From the NCBI RefSeq assembly GCF_023337795.1, contig NZ_JALIRS010000001.1, positions 496,001-560,000 of the forward strand: a DNA stretch of 64,000 bases. The letters run 5' to 3'. Origin of the DNA: Lysinibacillus sp. BPa_S21. Its GTDB lineage: Bacteria; Bacillota; Bacilli; Bacillales_A; Planococcaceae. The position numbers and the translations under genes are program-made. The notes below the pieces were generated by a model. The model made no database searches. It was not told the origin of the DNA and worked only from the letters and a program-made list of their open reading frames with translations. Shown piece after piece: positions 9,456-19,210 of this stretch (position 1 is the stretch's first letter; every line of letters starts with the position of its first letter).

Positions 9456-9488
9456 ATTAATTACGAAATTAAAACTCTCGTAATTAAT
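9456..9488 (+). promoter_or_regulatory. Candidate repressor operator of the paa operon
   Basis: Perfect 11-bp arms, ATTAATTACGA (9456-9466) and TCGTAATTAAT (9478-9488), are separated by 11 bases, so half-site centres are 22 bp, or two helical turns, apart. The site covers the expected start of transcription of paaK, ideal for repression. PaaX, encoded at the far end of the cluster, is the natural candidate; a TetR-type PaaR encoded elsewhere is the alternative. A related AATTACG half-site lies near 9245-9251 on the other strand, towards paaI. Confidence 0.55.
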
Positions 9489-9533
9489 TTGTTATATTTG
9501 ATGTATTGTAATAGCATAAAGGGGGCTAGGAAA

Positions 9534-10865
9534 ATGTATCATCTAGAAATAGAAACAGCTTCAAGGGGAGAAATGGCAAGAATTCAGCTAGAGCGATTAA
9601 AAGCAACAGTTGAAAAAGTTTATAACAATACACCATTCTACAAGGAACAGTTTGATCAGCTTGGCGTTAAACCGGCTGATATTGAAAGTTTAGAAGATAT
9701 TCGCAAATTGCCATTTACTAATAAAGTAAATCTACGTGAGCAATATCCATTTAAACTTTTTGCAGTACCGATGGATGATGTAGTCCGCATTCACGGTTCT
9801 TCGGGAACTAGTGGAAAACCAACAATTGTTGGTTATACAAAAAATGATATTGAGATGTGGTCGGGACTTTTAGCTCGCGCTATTGTTACCGCAGGGGGAC
9901 GTAAATCAGATATTTTTCATAATGCTTATGGCTATGGTCTATTTACTGGTGGGATGGGTTTACACTACGGAGCGGAAACTTTAGGAGCAGCAGTTGTACC
10001 GGTTTCAGGTGGTAATACAGAACGTCAAATTACATTAATTGAAGATTTTAAACCACGAGGCATCGCGGGTACACCTTCTTATATTTTAACCATCGCTGAA
10101 AAGATGGAGGAAATGGGAATTGATCCAGCAGCGAACGGGATTGAATATGGAATTTTTGGGGCAGAGCCTTGGTCAGAGGAAATGCGCCGTGCCATTGAGG
10201 ATAAATTTAAAATTCGCGCAATGGATATTTATGGTTTAAGTGAAGTGCTAGGTCCAGGCGTATCAATTGAATGCTACGAAGCTCAAAATGGTTTACATAT
10301 AGCAGAGGATCATTTTTTAGTAGAAGTTATCGATCCTGATACATTAGAGCCTGTAACCGATGGAGAAGACGGAGAATTGGTTATCACAAGTTTAACGAAG
10401 GAAGCGCTACCAATTATTCGATATCGTACAGGTGATATTACATCGATTACACGTGAAAAATGTAAATGTGGACGTACAACAATGCGTATGGCACGTGTTA
10501 AGGGACGTACAGATGACATGCTGATTATTCGAGGAGTCAATATTTTCCCATCTGAAATTGAGCGTGAGTTATTGCAAATTGAAGGGTTAGCACCTCATTA
10601 TCAAATCCATTTATTGAAAAAAGGAAATATGGATGCGATCGAACTTCATGTTGAGTTAACACCGAAGTTATACGAAAAAGTAGGAGGTGACCTAAGCCAT
10701 CCTCTAATACAATTGTTAATGAAGGAAATCAAGCACGATTTAAAAAATGCATGTTTAATTTCTGTTAGTCTTGTCATTGAAAATATTGGTTCTATTCCAC
10801 GCTCTGAAGGAAAAGCAATTCGTGTCATTGATAGAAGAATGGAACATAAGGAGGTTCTTCAATGA
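9534..10865 (+). CDS. paaK: Phenylacetate-CoA ligase
   Basis: A 443-residue adenylate-forming enzyme that activates phenylacetate to phenylacetyl-CoA, the committed step of the aerobic hybrid pathway. The ATP loop [16 protein letters not shown] begins near residue 87, [10 protein letters not shown] lies near 233, and RYRTGD plus the CKCGRT cysteine cluster characteristic of this ligase family occur near 300-320. The ATG at 9534 follows AAGGGGGCTAGG. It is the first gene of the paa operon and overlaps the next gene by 4 bases. Confidence 0.95.
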   Translation: MYHLEIETASRGEMARIQLERLKATVEKVYNNTPFYKEQFDQLGVKPADIESLEDIRKLPFTNKVNLREQYPFKLFAVPMDDVVRIHGSSGTSGKPTIVGYTKNDIEMWSGLLARAIVTAGGRKSDIFHNAYGYGLFTGGMGLHYGAETLGAAVVPVSGGNTERQITLIEDFKPRGIAGTPSYILTIAEKMEEMGIDPAANGIEYGIFGAEPWSEEMRRAIEDKFKIRAMDIYGLSEVLGPGVSIECYEAQNGLHIAEDHFLVEVIDPDTLEPVTDGEDGELVITSLTKEALPIIRYRTGDITSITREKCKCGRTTMRMARVKGRTDDMLIIRGVNIFPSEIERELLQIEGLAPHYQIHLLKKGNMDAIELHVELTPKLYEKVGGDLSHPLIQLLMKEIKHDLKNACLISVSLVIENIGSIPRSEGKAIRVIDRRMEHKEVLQ

Positions 10866-11878
10866 TTGATACTGAGCTAATAAAAGATGTGACCATTATA
10901 GGTGGGGGACCCGTTGGTATGTTTGCTGCCTTCTATGGTGGTATGCGAGGCATGAGCGTCAAAATTCTCGAAAGCCTTCCTCAACTGGGTGGCCAGTTAG
11001 CTGCTCTTTATCCAGAAAAATATATTTATGATATTGCGGGCTTTCCAAAAATTCGTGCACAAGATCTTATCAATAATTTAAAAGAACAAATGAATATTTT
11101 CCCAGTGGATGTCTGTACGAATGAATCTGTACAAACAATCGAAAAAGATGCAAACGGTATTTTTAAGCTTAAAACGACTACGGGTACTCATTATTCACGT
11201 ACAATACTGATTACTGCCGGAAACGGTGCGTTTAAAGTTCGTACGCTTGAATTTGAAGGGGAAGAAAAGTATGCAGAATGTAATTTGCATTACTTCATTA
11301 ATGATCTCAATGCTTTTAAAGACCGAAACGTGATGGTTTTTGGTGGCGGTGATTCAGCAGTAGATTGGGCAATGATGCTAGAACCAATTGCTAAAAAGGT
11401 CTCTATTGTCCATAGACGAGATAAATTCCGTGCACATGAGCATAGCGTAGAAAAGTTAATGCAATCATCGGTTGAGGTGATCACACCTTATGTACCTGAA
11501 GAACTTATAGGGGAAGATTGCATTACACAAGTTAAATTAAAACATGCAAAAGATGAAACACAACAACCAATCTATGGAGTCGATGATATAATCGTGAATT
11601 TTGGTTTTGTTTCCTCTTTAGGTGCCATTAAAGATTGGGGCTTAGAAATTAACAAAAACTCCATCGTCGTTAATTCACGCATGGAAACTAACATTCCGGG
11701 TATTTATGCGGCAGGTGATATTTGCACATATGAAGGGAAAGTAAAGTTAATTGTTAGTGGGTTTGGAGAGGCGCCTACTGCTATTAGTAACGCAAAAGTA
11801 TACATTGATCCAACATCTAAAGTGCAGCCGTTGCATAGTACGAGTCTAATGGAGGAAAAAAAGAAACAAATTACTTAA
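10862..11878 (+). CDS. Thioredoxin-reductase-like ferredoxin-NADP+ reductase
   Basis: A 338-residue FAD/NAD(P)H oxidoreductase of the low-molecular-weight bacillar ferredoxin-NADP reductase type (YumC-like). The first dinucleotide motif is [14 protein letters not shown] near residue 14, and the second [11 protein letters not shown] near 160. The redox-active CxxC of thioredoxin reductase is missing, as expected for this subgroup, and GIYAAGDI near the C-terminus contacts FAD. It overlaps paaK by 4 bases and is followed by ferredoxin and the epoxidase genes. I infer that it feeds electrons through the ferredoxin to PaaA, replacing the usual reductase PaaE, which is absent. Confidence 0.85.
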   Translation: MIDTELIKDVTIIGGGPVGMFAAFYGGMRGMSVKILESLPQLGGQLAALYPEKYIYDIAGFPKIRAQDLINNLKEQMNIFPVDVCTNESVQTIEKDANGIFKLKTTTGTHYSRTILITAGNGAFKVRTLEFEGEEKYAECNLHYFINDLNAFKDRNVMVFGGGDSAVDWAMMLEPIAKKVSIVHRRDKFRAHEHSVEKLMQSSVEVITPYVPEELIGEDCITQVKLKHAKDETQQPIYGVDDIIVNFGFVSSLGAIKDWGLEINKNSIVVNSRMETNIPGIYAAGDICTYEGKVKLIVSGFGEAPTAISNAKVYIDPTSKVQPLHSTSLMEEKKKQIT

Positions 11879-11886
11879 CGCTATAG

Positions 11887-12147
<261 letters not shown>

Positions 12148-12218
12148 TTTTTTTTGCCCTCCAACATAACATAATGGTAACGGTTATCGGGAAAAGGTTA
12201 TATAAGGAGGCTTTTATT

Positions 12219-13172
12219 ATGAGTGTCGTTACACAATTGTCTGAACAAGAATTACAAGAGCAATTCGAGGCGCGGATTGCTGCGGGTGAAAAGATTGAAG
12301 TAGACGATTGGATGCCAGAAGAATATCGCTTGGCACTAATCAAATTAATTTCGATGCATGGTATTAGTGAAATTATGGGTGCTCTTCCTGAGAAAGAGTG
12401 GGTTCCGAAAGCACCGACTTTATATCGAAAGCTAGGCATTATGGCAAAGGTTCAAGATGAGATGGGGCATGGTCAATTATTATTACGCGTAGCAGAGGAT
12501 TTGCTTAAACCATATGGTAAAAATCGCGGCGATTTAATGATTGATTTATTCGAAGGACGTCTAAAGTTCCACAACGTATTCCATATGGAAACAAAATCAT
12601 GGGGGGATGCGGGGTTGATTGGCTGGCTTGTTGACGGTTCGGCCATTATTTCACAAACCAACATGTTAGGTTCTTCATACGGACCTTATGCGCGTGCATT
12701 ACAACGTATATGTGCAGAAGAAGTATTCCATGCACAACACGGTGAAGCCATTATTATGGCTCTGGTAGAGGGGACACCTGAGCAGCGTGCACTTGTACAA
12801 GATGCGTTAAATCGCTGGTGGGAATCACTATTATTTTTCTTTGGTCCAGCTTCAAAGGACACAACAGGTACAAGCAAACAAGATATAACCATTAAATATA
12901 AAATTCGTGTCCAAACGAATGAAGAGCTACGCCAAAGCTTTTTATCTAAATACATTCCTCGTATTCAATCGATAGGCTTGACAGTGCCAGATCCAACTTT
13001 GCACTTTGATGAAGCACAAAATAAATGGATATACCAAGAGCCAAACTGGGAAATTTTTAAAAAAATCCAACGCAACGAAGGTCCATGTTCACAAGAACGC
13101 TTAGCTCTTCGCCGTTCATCCTATGAAAATAACGCTTGGGTACGGGAAGCATTAACCGCACTAGTAAATTAA
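12219..13172 (+). CDS. paaA: 1,2-phenylacetyl-CoA epoxidase, catalytic subunit PaaA
   Basis: The 317-residue diiron subunit of the PaaABC(E) ring epoxidase, which turns phenylacetyl-CoA into its 1,2-epoxide. Iron-ligand motifs are visible: QDEMGHGQ near residues 79-86 and EEVFHAQHGE near 167-176. The start at 12219 follows AAGGAGG with good spacing; an in-frame start at 12144 inside the ferredoxin gene has no ribosome site. The C-terminus (NNAWVREAL) is intact and the length normal. Confidence 0.95.
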   Translation: MSVVTQLSEQELQEQFEARIAAGEKIEVDDWMPEEYRLALIKLISMHGISEIMGALPEKEWVPKAPTLYRKLGIMAKVQDEMGHGQLLLRVAEDLLKPYGKNRGDLMIDLFEGRLKFHNVFHMETKSWGDAGLIGWLVDGSAIISQTNMLGSSYGPYARALQRICAEEVFHAQHGEAIIMALVEGTPEQRALVQDALNRWWESLLFFFGPASKDTTGTSKQDITIKYKIRVQTNEELRQSFLSKYIPRIQSIGLTVPDPTLHFDEAQNKWIYQEPNWEIFKKIQRNEGPCSQERLALRRSSYENNAWVREALTALVN

Positions 13173-13194
13173 CTCTTTAGAGAGGAGGATCATC

Positions 13195-13551
13195 GTGGAA
13201 AAGCAATCTTTCTATCAAGAATTTGAAGTATTTAGCAAACGAACACCAACATCAAATTTTCAACATCAGTTTAGCCTTTTAGCACCGAATGGAGAAATGG
13301 CGTTAGTTATGGCACAGGAAAACTTTATGCGTCGTGAGCCTGTGGTAGACATTTGGGTAGTGAATCGTAAACATTTACACGGTCTAACCCAAGTCAATAA
13401 ACAAGCGCTGCAGCGACTAGACAATAAAGATTACCGTACAACAAAAGGCTACGGCTATTTAAAGAAAAAATGGCGTCACTATGAACAAGTCATGCTAGAC
13501 GAAAAAGAAATTCTATCTTGGGGCGGGGGAGGGAAAAAAGATGACAAATGA
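13195..13551 (+). CDS. paaB: 1,2-phenylacetyl-CoA epoxidase subunit PaaB
   Basis: A 118-residue structural subunit that bridges PaaAC heterodimers. It starts with GTG behind AGAGGAGGAT, begins YQEFEVFSKRTPTSNFQHQFSLLAPN and contains the ALVMAQENFMRREPVVDIWVV segment typical of PaaB. It overlaps paaC by 11 bases. At 118 residues it is slightly longer than many PaaB proteins, with a glycine/lysine-rich tail. Confidence 0.93.
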   Translation: MEKQSFYQEFEVFSKRTPTSNFQHQFSLLAPNGEMALVMAQENFMRREPVVDIWVVNRKHLHGLTQVNKQALQRLDNKDYRTTKGYGYLKKKWRHYEQVMLDEKEILSWGGGGKKDDK

Positions 13552-14341
13552 AATAACGCCTGAATATAAAAAGGCAGTCCTTACAGTACTTTATCAATTA
13601 GCGGATGACGATTACTTATTTTCCTATCGTGGCTCTGAGTGGCTTGGGCTGGCGCCGCATATTGAGGAAGATGTAGCATTCTCCTCCATAACACAAGACA
13701 CAATGGGACACGCAAAATTATATTATACGCTTTTAGAAGAGCTTGGCGAAGGTTCTGCAGATTCATTAGCCCAGCTACGACCGAAAGAGGAGCGTTGTAA
13801 CAGTCTACTTGTAGAACGCCCGAATGGAGAAGGTTACTACAAAGAAGCACCGAATTATGATTGGGGATACGCAGTTGCGCGTAATTATATCTATACAACG
13901 GCGAAAAAAGCGAAGATTGATGCACTCAAAGCAAGCAGCTATGCACCCATCAGAGAAGTGGCTGTGAAAATAAGTACCGAACTTTATTATCATCAAATGC
14001 ACTGGACAACGTGGTTTACGCAACTATGTACAGCAACAGAAGAATCACGTTCCCGTATGATGAAAGCATTACAAGAAGTAATAAAAGATGCCGGTGATTT
14101 ATTGTCATTTGGCAAATCAGTTAAGCATATTACAGCATGTGAATTAATAGAATCAGAAGTGGCTATAAAAGAGCGTTGGCTAGCCATTGTAACACCAACT
14201 TTTGAAGCGGTGGAAATCGCTATACCTGTATTACCTGATCCGATCATTAATGGTCGCGACGGGCAACATACTGATGATTTAACTTCGGCTATTGAGACAA
14301 TGTCAGAGGTGTATCGATCAGATTTGGCGGCAAGCTGGTAA
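13541..14341 (+). CDS. paaC: 1,2-phenylacetyl-CoA epoxidase subunit PaaC
   Basis: A 266-residue ferritin-like subunit that pairs with PaaA but lacks a functional metal site in the known enzyme. Family landmarks include DDDYLFSYRGSEWLGLAPH (residues 21-40), TQDTMGHAKLYY and ELYYHQMHW. It starts inside the end of paaB, indicating coupled translation. Confidence 0.93.
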   Translation: MTNEITPEYKKAVLTVLYQLADDDYLFSYRGSEWLGLAPHIEEDVAFSSITQDTMGHAKLYYTLLEELGEGSADSLAQLRPKEERCNSLLVERPNGEGYYKEAPNYDWGYAVARNYIYTTAKKAKIDALKASSYAPIREVAVKISTELYYHQMHWTTWFTQLCTATEESRSRMMKALQEVIKDAGDLLSFGKSVKHITACELIESEVAIKERWLAIVTPTFEAVEIAIPVLPDPIINGRDGQHTDDLTSAIETMSEVYRSDLAASW

Positions 14342-14369
14342 CGATCTATTGCAAAAAAGGAGGATAACG

Positions 14370-14867
14370 ATGGCAACTACGGGTCTGCACGAAGCACACA
14401 TCTATGAAGTACTCGATGCAGTGAAGGACCCTGAAATTGATACGGTGAGTATTATTGACCTTGGCATGATTGAGCGTGTGCAAGTGAATGATGGTCATAT
14501 CCGTATTGAAGTGCTACCAACATTTTCAGGATGTCCTGCATTGACAATTATTCAACAAAATATAAAAAAAGCAGTCGAACAACTAGATGGCGTTCGGGAA
14601 GTGAGTGTCGTGTTTATCAATCATCCTACTTGGACTTCTGATCGTGTAACAGAAAAGGGACGAGAAGGACTAAAGAAATTCGGTATTGCACCACCACCTC
14701 GTTTTTTAAAAGAAGACGGCTCTTGGCATGTAGATTGCCCTTACTGTGGCTCTACCTATGTCACGCTAGAAAATATTTTTGGTCCAACAGCTTGTCGTAG
14801 TATTTTATATTGCAAAAGCTGTAAAAATCCATTTGAAGCAATGAAAATAATTTCTACTTCCATGTAG
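14370..14867 (+). CDS. paaD: PaaD, Fe-S/iron assembly factor for the epoxidase
   Basis: A 165-residue MIP18/DUF59-family protein. The N-terminal domain has DAVKDPEIDTVSIIDLGMI and the FSGCPAL motif; the C-terminal zinc-ribbon-like tail carries CPYC near residue 122 and CKSC near 148, as in PaaD. It is required for PaaABCE maturation in known systems. The start at 14370 follows AAAGGAGGATAACG; the alternative start at 14292 is inside paaC. Confidence 0.93.
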   Translation: MATTGLHEAHIYEVLDAVKDPEIDTVSIIDLGMIERVQVNDGHIRIEVLPTFSGCPALTIIQQNIKKAVEQLDGVREVSVVFINHPTWTSDRVTEKGREGLKKFGIAPPPRFLKEDGSWHVDCPYCGSTYVTLENIFGPTACRSILYCKSCKNPFEAMKIISTSM

Positions 14868-14887
14868 ACAAAGGAGCGTATTTTAAG

Positions 14888-15190
14888 ATGGCTAAATTAA
14901 TCGCGTTATATAAACACCCTGTTGATAAAGAGGCATTTGATGAGCATTACGAAAAAGTTCATACGCCAATTACTGCGAAAATACCAGGTTTGCGTGAAAT
15001 GAAAGTAACGAAATTTAATTCAACTCCGATGGGAACAGAAACACCGTATTACTTAATGTGTGAAATGACCTATGATAGCCCAGAAGATTTAAAGAATGGA
15101 CTAAGGTCACCAGAAGGGAAAGCGTCGGGCAAAGATTTAATGAGCTTTGCAAGTGATATCGTCACATTAATCATCGGTGAAGATGCATAA
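14888..15190 (+). CDS. EthD-domain protein of the paa operon
   Basis: A 100-residue ferredoxin-like-fold (EthD/DUF4286-like) protein: KLIALYKHPVDKEAFDEHYEKVHTPITAKIPGLREMKV. EthD proteins are small dimeric proteins found with oxygenases and ring-cleavage genes; their reaction is mostly unknown. It sits between paaD and the first crotonase, with AAGGAG ahead of it, and shares one base with the next gene, so it is a regular operon member. A role in handling the epoxide/oxepin intermediate or as a mutase-like accessory is only an inference. Confidence 0.75.
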   Translation: MAKLIALYKHPVDKEAFDEHYEKVHTPITAKIPGLREMKVTKFNSTPMGTETPYYLMCEMTYDSPEDLKNGLRSPEGKASGKDLMSFASDIVTLIIGEDA

Positions 15191-15966
15191 TGACAGCATT
15201 CACATTTATTGAAGTAACGATTGACAGTGGGATAGGGTTTATTAACTTAAACCGTCCTCGCCAATACAATTCATTAAATCGTGCCATGGTACGGGAAATT
15301 ATGCAGGCGATGGAATTGTTTGACCGTGACGAAGGCGTACAGGTCATCGTTTTAGCCGGAAATGGAAAAGCGTTTTCATCCGGTGCAGATATTGATGAAA
15401 TGGTCGCAGACAACACGGTGCGTTTAGAACTTTTAAATCAATTCGCTGATTGGGATCGTATAGGGCAAATTAAAAAGCCTATTATCGGTAGTGTGAAAGG
15501 ATTCGTTTTCGGAGGTGGCTTTGAATTAGCCCTTTGTTGTGATGTATTAATCGCAGCAGAGGGCACAGAATTTAGCTTCCCTGAAATAAACCTAGGGGTT
15601 ATGCCGGGTGCGGGCGGTACTCAGCGCTTAACTAAATTAGTAGGGCGAACGAAAGCATTAGAGTGGATTTGGAGCGCAGCAAGGATTACTGCTGATGAAG
15701 CGCTCGCATATGGCATTATCAACAAGGTAGTACAACCAGAGATATTAATAGAAGAAACACATAAAACAGCGACACTGCTCGCACAAAAGCCAGCTCTCGC
15801 TTTACGTCTTATTAAAGAAGCTGTTAACAAAGCTGTCGACTACTCGCTTTATGAAGGTATGCAGTTTGAACGAAAAAATTTCTATTTATTATTCTCTTCA
15901 GAAGATCAAAAAGAAGGCATGCAAGCATTTGTTGAAAAACGTCAACCGAACTTTAAGGGGAGATAA
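15190..15966 (+). CDS. paaF: Enoyl-CoA hydratase (PaaF-like crotonase)
   Basis: A 258-residue crotonase. The oxyanion-hole segments FSSGADIDEM (near 62) and GFVFGGGFELALCCD (near 105), the glutamate in FPEINLGVMPGAGGTQRL (near 128) and the second glutamate position are as in active hydratases. In the pathway PaaF hydrates 2,3-dehydroadipyl-CoA. Assignment as PaaF rather than PaaG rests on the hydratase-type GAGGTQ context. Confidence 0.82.
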   Translation: MTAFTFIEVTIDSGIGFINLNRPRQYNSLNRAMVREIMQAMELFDRDEGVQVIVLAGNGKAFSSGADIDEMVADNTVRLELLNQFADWDRIGQIKKPIIGSVKGFVFGGGFELALCCDVLIAAEGTEFSFPEINLGVMPGAGGTQRLTKLVGRTKALEWIWSAARITADEALAYGIINKVVQPEILIEETHKTATLLAQKPALALRLIKEAVNKAVDYSLYEGMQFERKNFYLLFSSEDQKEGMQAFVEKRQPNFKGR

Positions 15967-15968
15967 TT

Positions 15969-16742
15969 ATGTTTGAAACTATAAAATACGAACTAAAAGA
16001 ATCCATAGCTTATATTTCATTAAATCGTCCCGACACATTAAATGCATTCACTGCACAGATGAATCATGAAATACGTACTGCCGTCAAACAAGCATCATTA
16101 AATGATGAAGTACGTTGTATTGTACTTCGTGGTGAAGGACGCGCATTTTGTTCAGGACAAGATCTTTCAGCTATTGGCGAAGATATGAAACTTGGTGATA
16201 TTTTAACAGATAACTATGGTCCGATGGTTCAACAGTTACATAGCTGTGAAAAACCGATTATCGCAGCTGTGAATGGTGCAGCTGCAGGTGCTGGCTTTAG
16301 TTTAGCGCTTGCTGCAGACTTCCGTGTAATGTCGGAAAAATCATTCTTTATGAATGCCTTTATCCACGTAGGGCTGATTCCTGATTCTGGGAATCTTTAC
16401 TACTTAAAACGATTAGTTGGCGATGCTAAAGCACTTGAAATTTCAATACTCGGTCAACGTATTAAAGCACAGGAAGCCAAACAATTAGGTTTAACAACTG
16501 CTGTCTATAGCAATGAAACATTTGAAGATGACGTTCATTCATTCGCGCAACAGATTGTCCAGTTACCGACAAAAGCAATCGGCCTTATTAAACGTAATAT
16601 CAAGGCAGCAGAACACTTAAAGTTCGAAGATTTCCTTGTTTATGAAGCACAAAGCCAAAGTATTGCTGGAGCGACAGATGATCATCAAGAAGGTATGAAA
16701 GCATTTGCAGAAAAAAGACAGCCTCAATTTAATGGACAATAA
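15969..16742 (+). CDS. paaG: Enoyl-CoA isomerase (PaaG-like crotonase)
   Basis: A 257-residue crotonase with FCSGQDLSAIG near 60, NGAAAGAGFSLALAAD near 103 and AFIHVGLIPDSGNLYYLKRLVG near 125-145. The aspartate in PDSG replacing the second catalytic glutamate is characteristic of PaaG, which isomerises 1,2-epoxyphenylacetyl-CoA to the oxepin. It starts 3 bases after paaF. Confidence 0.85.
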   Translation: MFETIKYELKESIAYISLNRPDTLNAFTAQMNHEIRTAVKQASLNDEVRCIVLRGEGRAFCSGQDLSAIGEDMKLGDILTDNYGPMVQQLHSCEKPIIAAVNGAAAGAGFSLALAADFRVMSEKSFFMNAFIHVGLIPDSGNLYYLKRLVGDAKALEISILGQRIKAQEAKQLGLTTAVYSNETFEDDVHSFAQQIVQLPTKAIGLIKRNIKAAEHLKFEDFLVYEAQSQSIAGATDDHQEGMKAFAEKRQPQFNGQ

Positions 16743-16758
16743 AAAGGAGTGAATGATA

Positions 16759-18267
16759 ATGACACAACAAGTACAAGAGAAAGTATTAGTGAAACGCGAT
16801 TTTTATCATTTAATTATTAATGGCGAAAAGGTAGAGAGCAGTAATGGTGAGACATTCCAAACGATAAATCCTGCGACAGGTGAAGTCGTAGCGACTGTCG
16901 CAAAAGCTTCCCAGGAAGACGCTGAGCGTGCGGTGCAAGCAGCTCGCCAAGCATTTGATTTCGGAAAGTGGAAGCAATATCCAGTTAATCGTCGTGCACA
17001 GGTGCTCCATAAGATTGCTGCTATTATGCGCTCTCGCTTTAATGAAATCGTAGAGCTTGAGATGCTAGATACCGGGAAATCCATTGGCACTGCGCAGGGC
17101 CAAGTAAACCAAGCAATAGAAGATTTCGAATTTTACGCAGGCGCGATTGTTGGCCATCGTGGAGCCGTAAATAATATGCCAGGTCAATTTCATAATTACA
17201 CTGAAAAAGAGCCTGTCGGAGTATGTGCCCAAATTGTTCCTTGGAATTACCCACTTATGATGGCTGCTTGGAAAATTGCCCCAGCCATTGCTGTTGGCTG
17301 TTCCGTTATTGTTAAACCAGCTTCTTTAACGCCTCTAACAGCGATCGTGTTAGGTGAAATTTGTCTAGAAGCAGGTGTACCAGCAGGGGTTGTGAATATC
17401 ATTCCTGGTTCAGGTAAAGATGTAGGGAATTACTTAGTGGAGCATCAGCAAGTCGATAAAGTGGCCTTCACAGGTTCCACACCAGTCGGAAAAGGAATTA
17501 TGGAAAAAGCTTCTCAAACATTAAAACGCGTTACATTAGAGCTAGGTGGGAAATCACCAAATCTAGTGTTTGAAGATGCTGATATTGATGCGGCGGTAGA
17601 TGGTTCGTTGTACGGCATTTTCTATAACTCAGGGCAATCTTGCGAGGCACGTTCACGCTTATACGTACACAAAGACATTTATGATGAGTTTTTAGAAAAA
17701 TTTGTTGCCAAAACAAAAGCAATTAAACTAGGTGATCCATTCGATAAAGGTACTCACATGGGGGCAATTATCGACCAAGACCAATTAAATACAATCGATG
17801 GCTATGTGAAATCTGCCGTTGAAGAGGGAGCAACCATTTTAACAGGTGGCAAAGTGGCGGCTGTAGAGGGCTTTGAAAATGGTTTCTGGTATGAACCAAC
17901 TATTATTACAGACGTAACGCAATCCATGAAAGTTGTGCGTGAAGAAATATTTGGTCCAGTAGTAGTTGTTATGCCGTTTAGCGATGAAAAAGAAGCGATT
18001 CGACTAGCAAATGATTCAGAGTTTGGTTTAGGCTCAGCAGTTTGGTCTAAAGATGGGGCACGTGCTACTCGTGTTGCAAATCAAATCCAAGCAGGAATCG
18101 TAATGGTCAATTGCCCATTCTCCGCAATGCCAGGTACCCCATTTGGCGGGTATAAACAATCTGGTTTCGGACGTGAGCTATGTATCGAAACATTAGATTT
18201 ATATACAGAGACGAAAAGTATCATTTCATATTATGGTAGTCGCCCACTAAATCCACTTGGCGTCTAA
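16759..18267 (+). CDS. NAD(P)+ aldehyde dehydrogenase of the paa operon
   Basis: A 502-residue ALDH-superfamily enzyme. General base Glu lies in LELGGKSPN (near 260), nucleophile Cys in NSGQSCEARSR (near 295), and EEIFGPVV near 395. The ATG at 16759 is chosen over one 6 bases upstream because AGGAG is then 9 bases away. It resembles betaine/aryl aldehyde dehydrogenases. In the operon it may oxidise the open-chain 3-oxo-5,6-dehydrosuberyl-CoA semialdehyde, a job normally done by the ALDH half of PaaZ, which is absent; oxidation of phenylacetaldehyde is the alternative. Confidence 0.85.
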   Translation: MTQQVQEKVLVKRDFYHLIINGEKVESSNGETFQTINPATGEVVATVAKASQEDAERAVQAARQAFDFGKWKQYPVNRRAQVLHKIAAIMRSRFNEIVELEMLDTGKSIGTAQGQVNQAIEDFEFYAGAIVGHRGAVNNMPGQFHNYTEKEPVGVCAQIVPWNYPLMMAAWKIAPAIAVGCSVIVKPASLTPLTAIVLGEICLEAGVPAGVVNIIPGSGKDVGNYLVEHQQVDKVAFTGSTPVGKGIMEKASQTLKRVTLELGGKSPNLVFEDADIDAAVDGSLYGIFYNSGQSCEARSRLYVHKDIYDEFLEKFVAKTKAIKLGDPFDKGTHMGAIIDQDQLNTIDGYVKSAVEEGATILTGGKVAAVEGFENGFWYEPTIITDVTQSMKVVREEIFGPVVVVMPFSDEKEAIRLANDSEFGLGSAVWSKDGARATRVANQIQAGIVMVNCPFSAMPGTPFGGYKQSGFGRELCIETLDLYTETKSIISYYGSRPLNPLGV

Positions 18268-18274
18268 CCCCACA

Positions 18275-18319
18275 AAAACCATATGCGATGAGATATCTTT
18301 ACTCGTCGTATGTGGTTTT
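18275..18319 (+). terminator. Long intra-operon hairpin before paaH
   Basis: Two 18-base arms (18275-18292 and 18302-18319) pair along their whole length, with three or four G-U pairs, around a 9-base loop. The 3' arm ends GGTTTTC, so the T-tract is short. It looks like a leaky terminator or an mRNA-stabilising stem between the aldehyde dehydrogenase and paaH. Confidence 0.6.
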
Positions 18320-18340
18320 CACAATAAGGAGGTTGTTTTC

Positions 18341-19210
18341 ATGAAAAAAATTATTGTCATCGGGTCAGGGGTTATGGGGCGTGGCATTGCCTACGTTAGC
18401 GCAATCAGTGGCTTTGAAACAGCTATTATAGACATTAACGAACAGGCGTTACAAAATGCCCAAAATGAAATTACATCCATTTTCGAAAAAGCGGTTGTAC
18501 GCGGAAAATTAACAGCGCAGCAAGTACAAGAAGCAACGCTACGTCTGACTTATGTAACAGATTTAGCTACTGTCGCAAATAAAGCAGACTTAATCATTGA
18601 AGCCGTACCCGAAAAAAGGGACATTAAACGGGCTGTCTTCGAGCAGATGGAACGGTTTGCTTCACCGCACTGTTTATTTGCCACAAATACTTCAACGATG
18701 AGTCCAACAGAAATTGCGTCTTATGCAAAACGACCTGAACGAACTATTGCGATGCACTTTTTTAATCCTGTGCATAAAATGGCGCTCGTGGAGATTATTA
18801 GAGGTTTAGAGACTAGTGATGAAACAGTCCAAACTATTTGTGAAATTGCTAAACAAATGGGCAAAGAAACTGTCGTCATCAATGAATTCCCGGGTTTTGT
18901 TACAAGTCGTATTAGTGCACTCGTAGGAAATGAAGCGTTTTATATGTTACAGGAAGGCTTAGGTAGTCCTGAAGACATCGATAAAGCCATTAAACTGGGC
19001 TTAAATTATCCAATGGGACCGTTCGAATTGGTCGATTTAGTAGGTCTTGATGTACGTCTGAATAATTTGAGATATTTACATGAAAAGCTCGGTGAAAAAT
19101 ATCGCCCAGCACCACTTCTCGAACAATATGTACAAGCTGGACGTTTGGGCCGAAAGAGTGGAAAAGGGGTTTATGACTATAGCGAGCAAAAAGAGGTGGT
19201 GAAAAAATGA
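18341..19210 (+). CDS. paaH: 3-hydroxyacyl-CoA dehydrogenase PaaH
   Basis: A 289-residue NAD+-dependent dehydrogenase. The Rossmann motif GSGVMGRGIA is at residues 8-17, the catalytic histidine in MHFFNPVHKMALVE near 142, and NEFPGFVTSRI near 187. It oxidises 3-hydroxyadipyl-CoA. The start at 18341 follows AAGGAGG and lies just after the long hairpin; an in-frame start at 18257 would sit before it. It overlaps paaJ by 4 bases. Confidence 0.92.
   Translation: MKKIIVIGSGVMGRGIAYVSAISGFETAIIDINEQALQNAQNEITSIFEKAVVRGKLTAQQVQEATLRLTYVTDLATVANKADLIIEAVPEKRDIKRAVFEQMERFASPHCLFATNTSTMSPTEIASYAKRPERTIAMHFFNPVHKMALVEIIRGLETSDETVQTICEIAKQMGKETVVINEFPGFVTSRISALVGNEAFYMLQEGLGSPEDIDKAIKLGLNYPMGPFELVDLVGLDVRLNNLRYLHEKLGEKYRPAPLLEQYVQAGRLGRKSGKGVYDYSEQKEVVKK

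Noticed and set aside
13993..14376. Antisense ORF opposite paaC (127 codons)
   Set aside because: The sense strand encodes PaaC and PaaD with strong homology; no start signal on the other strand.
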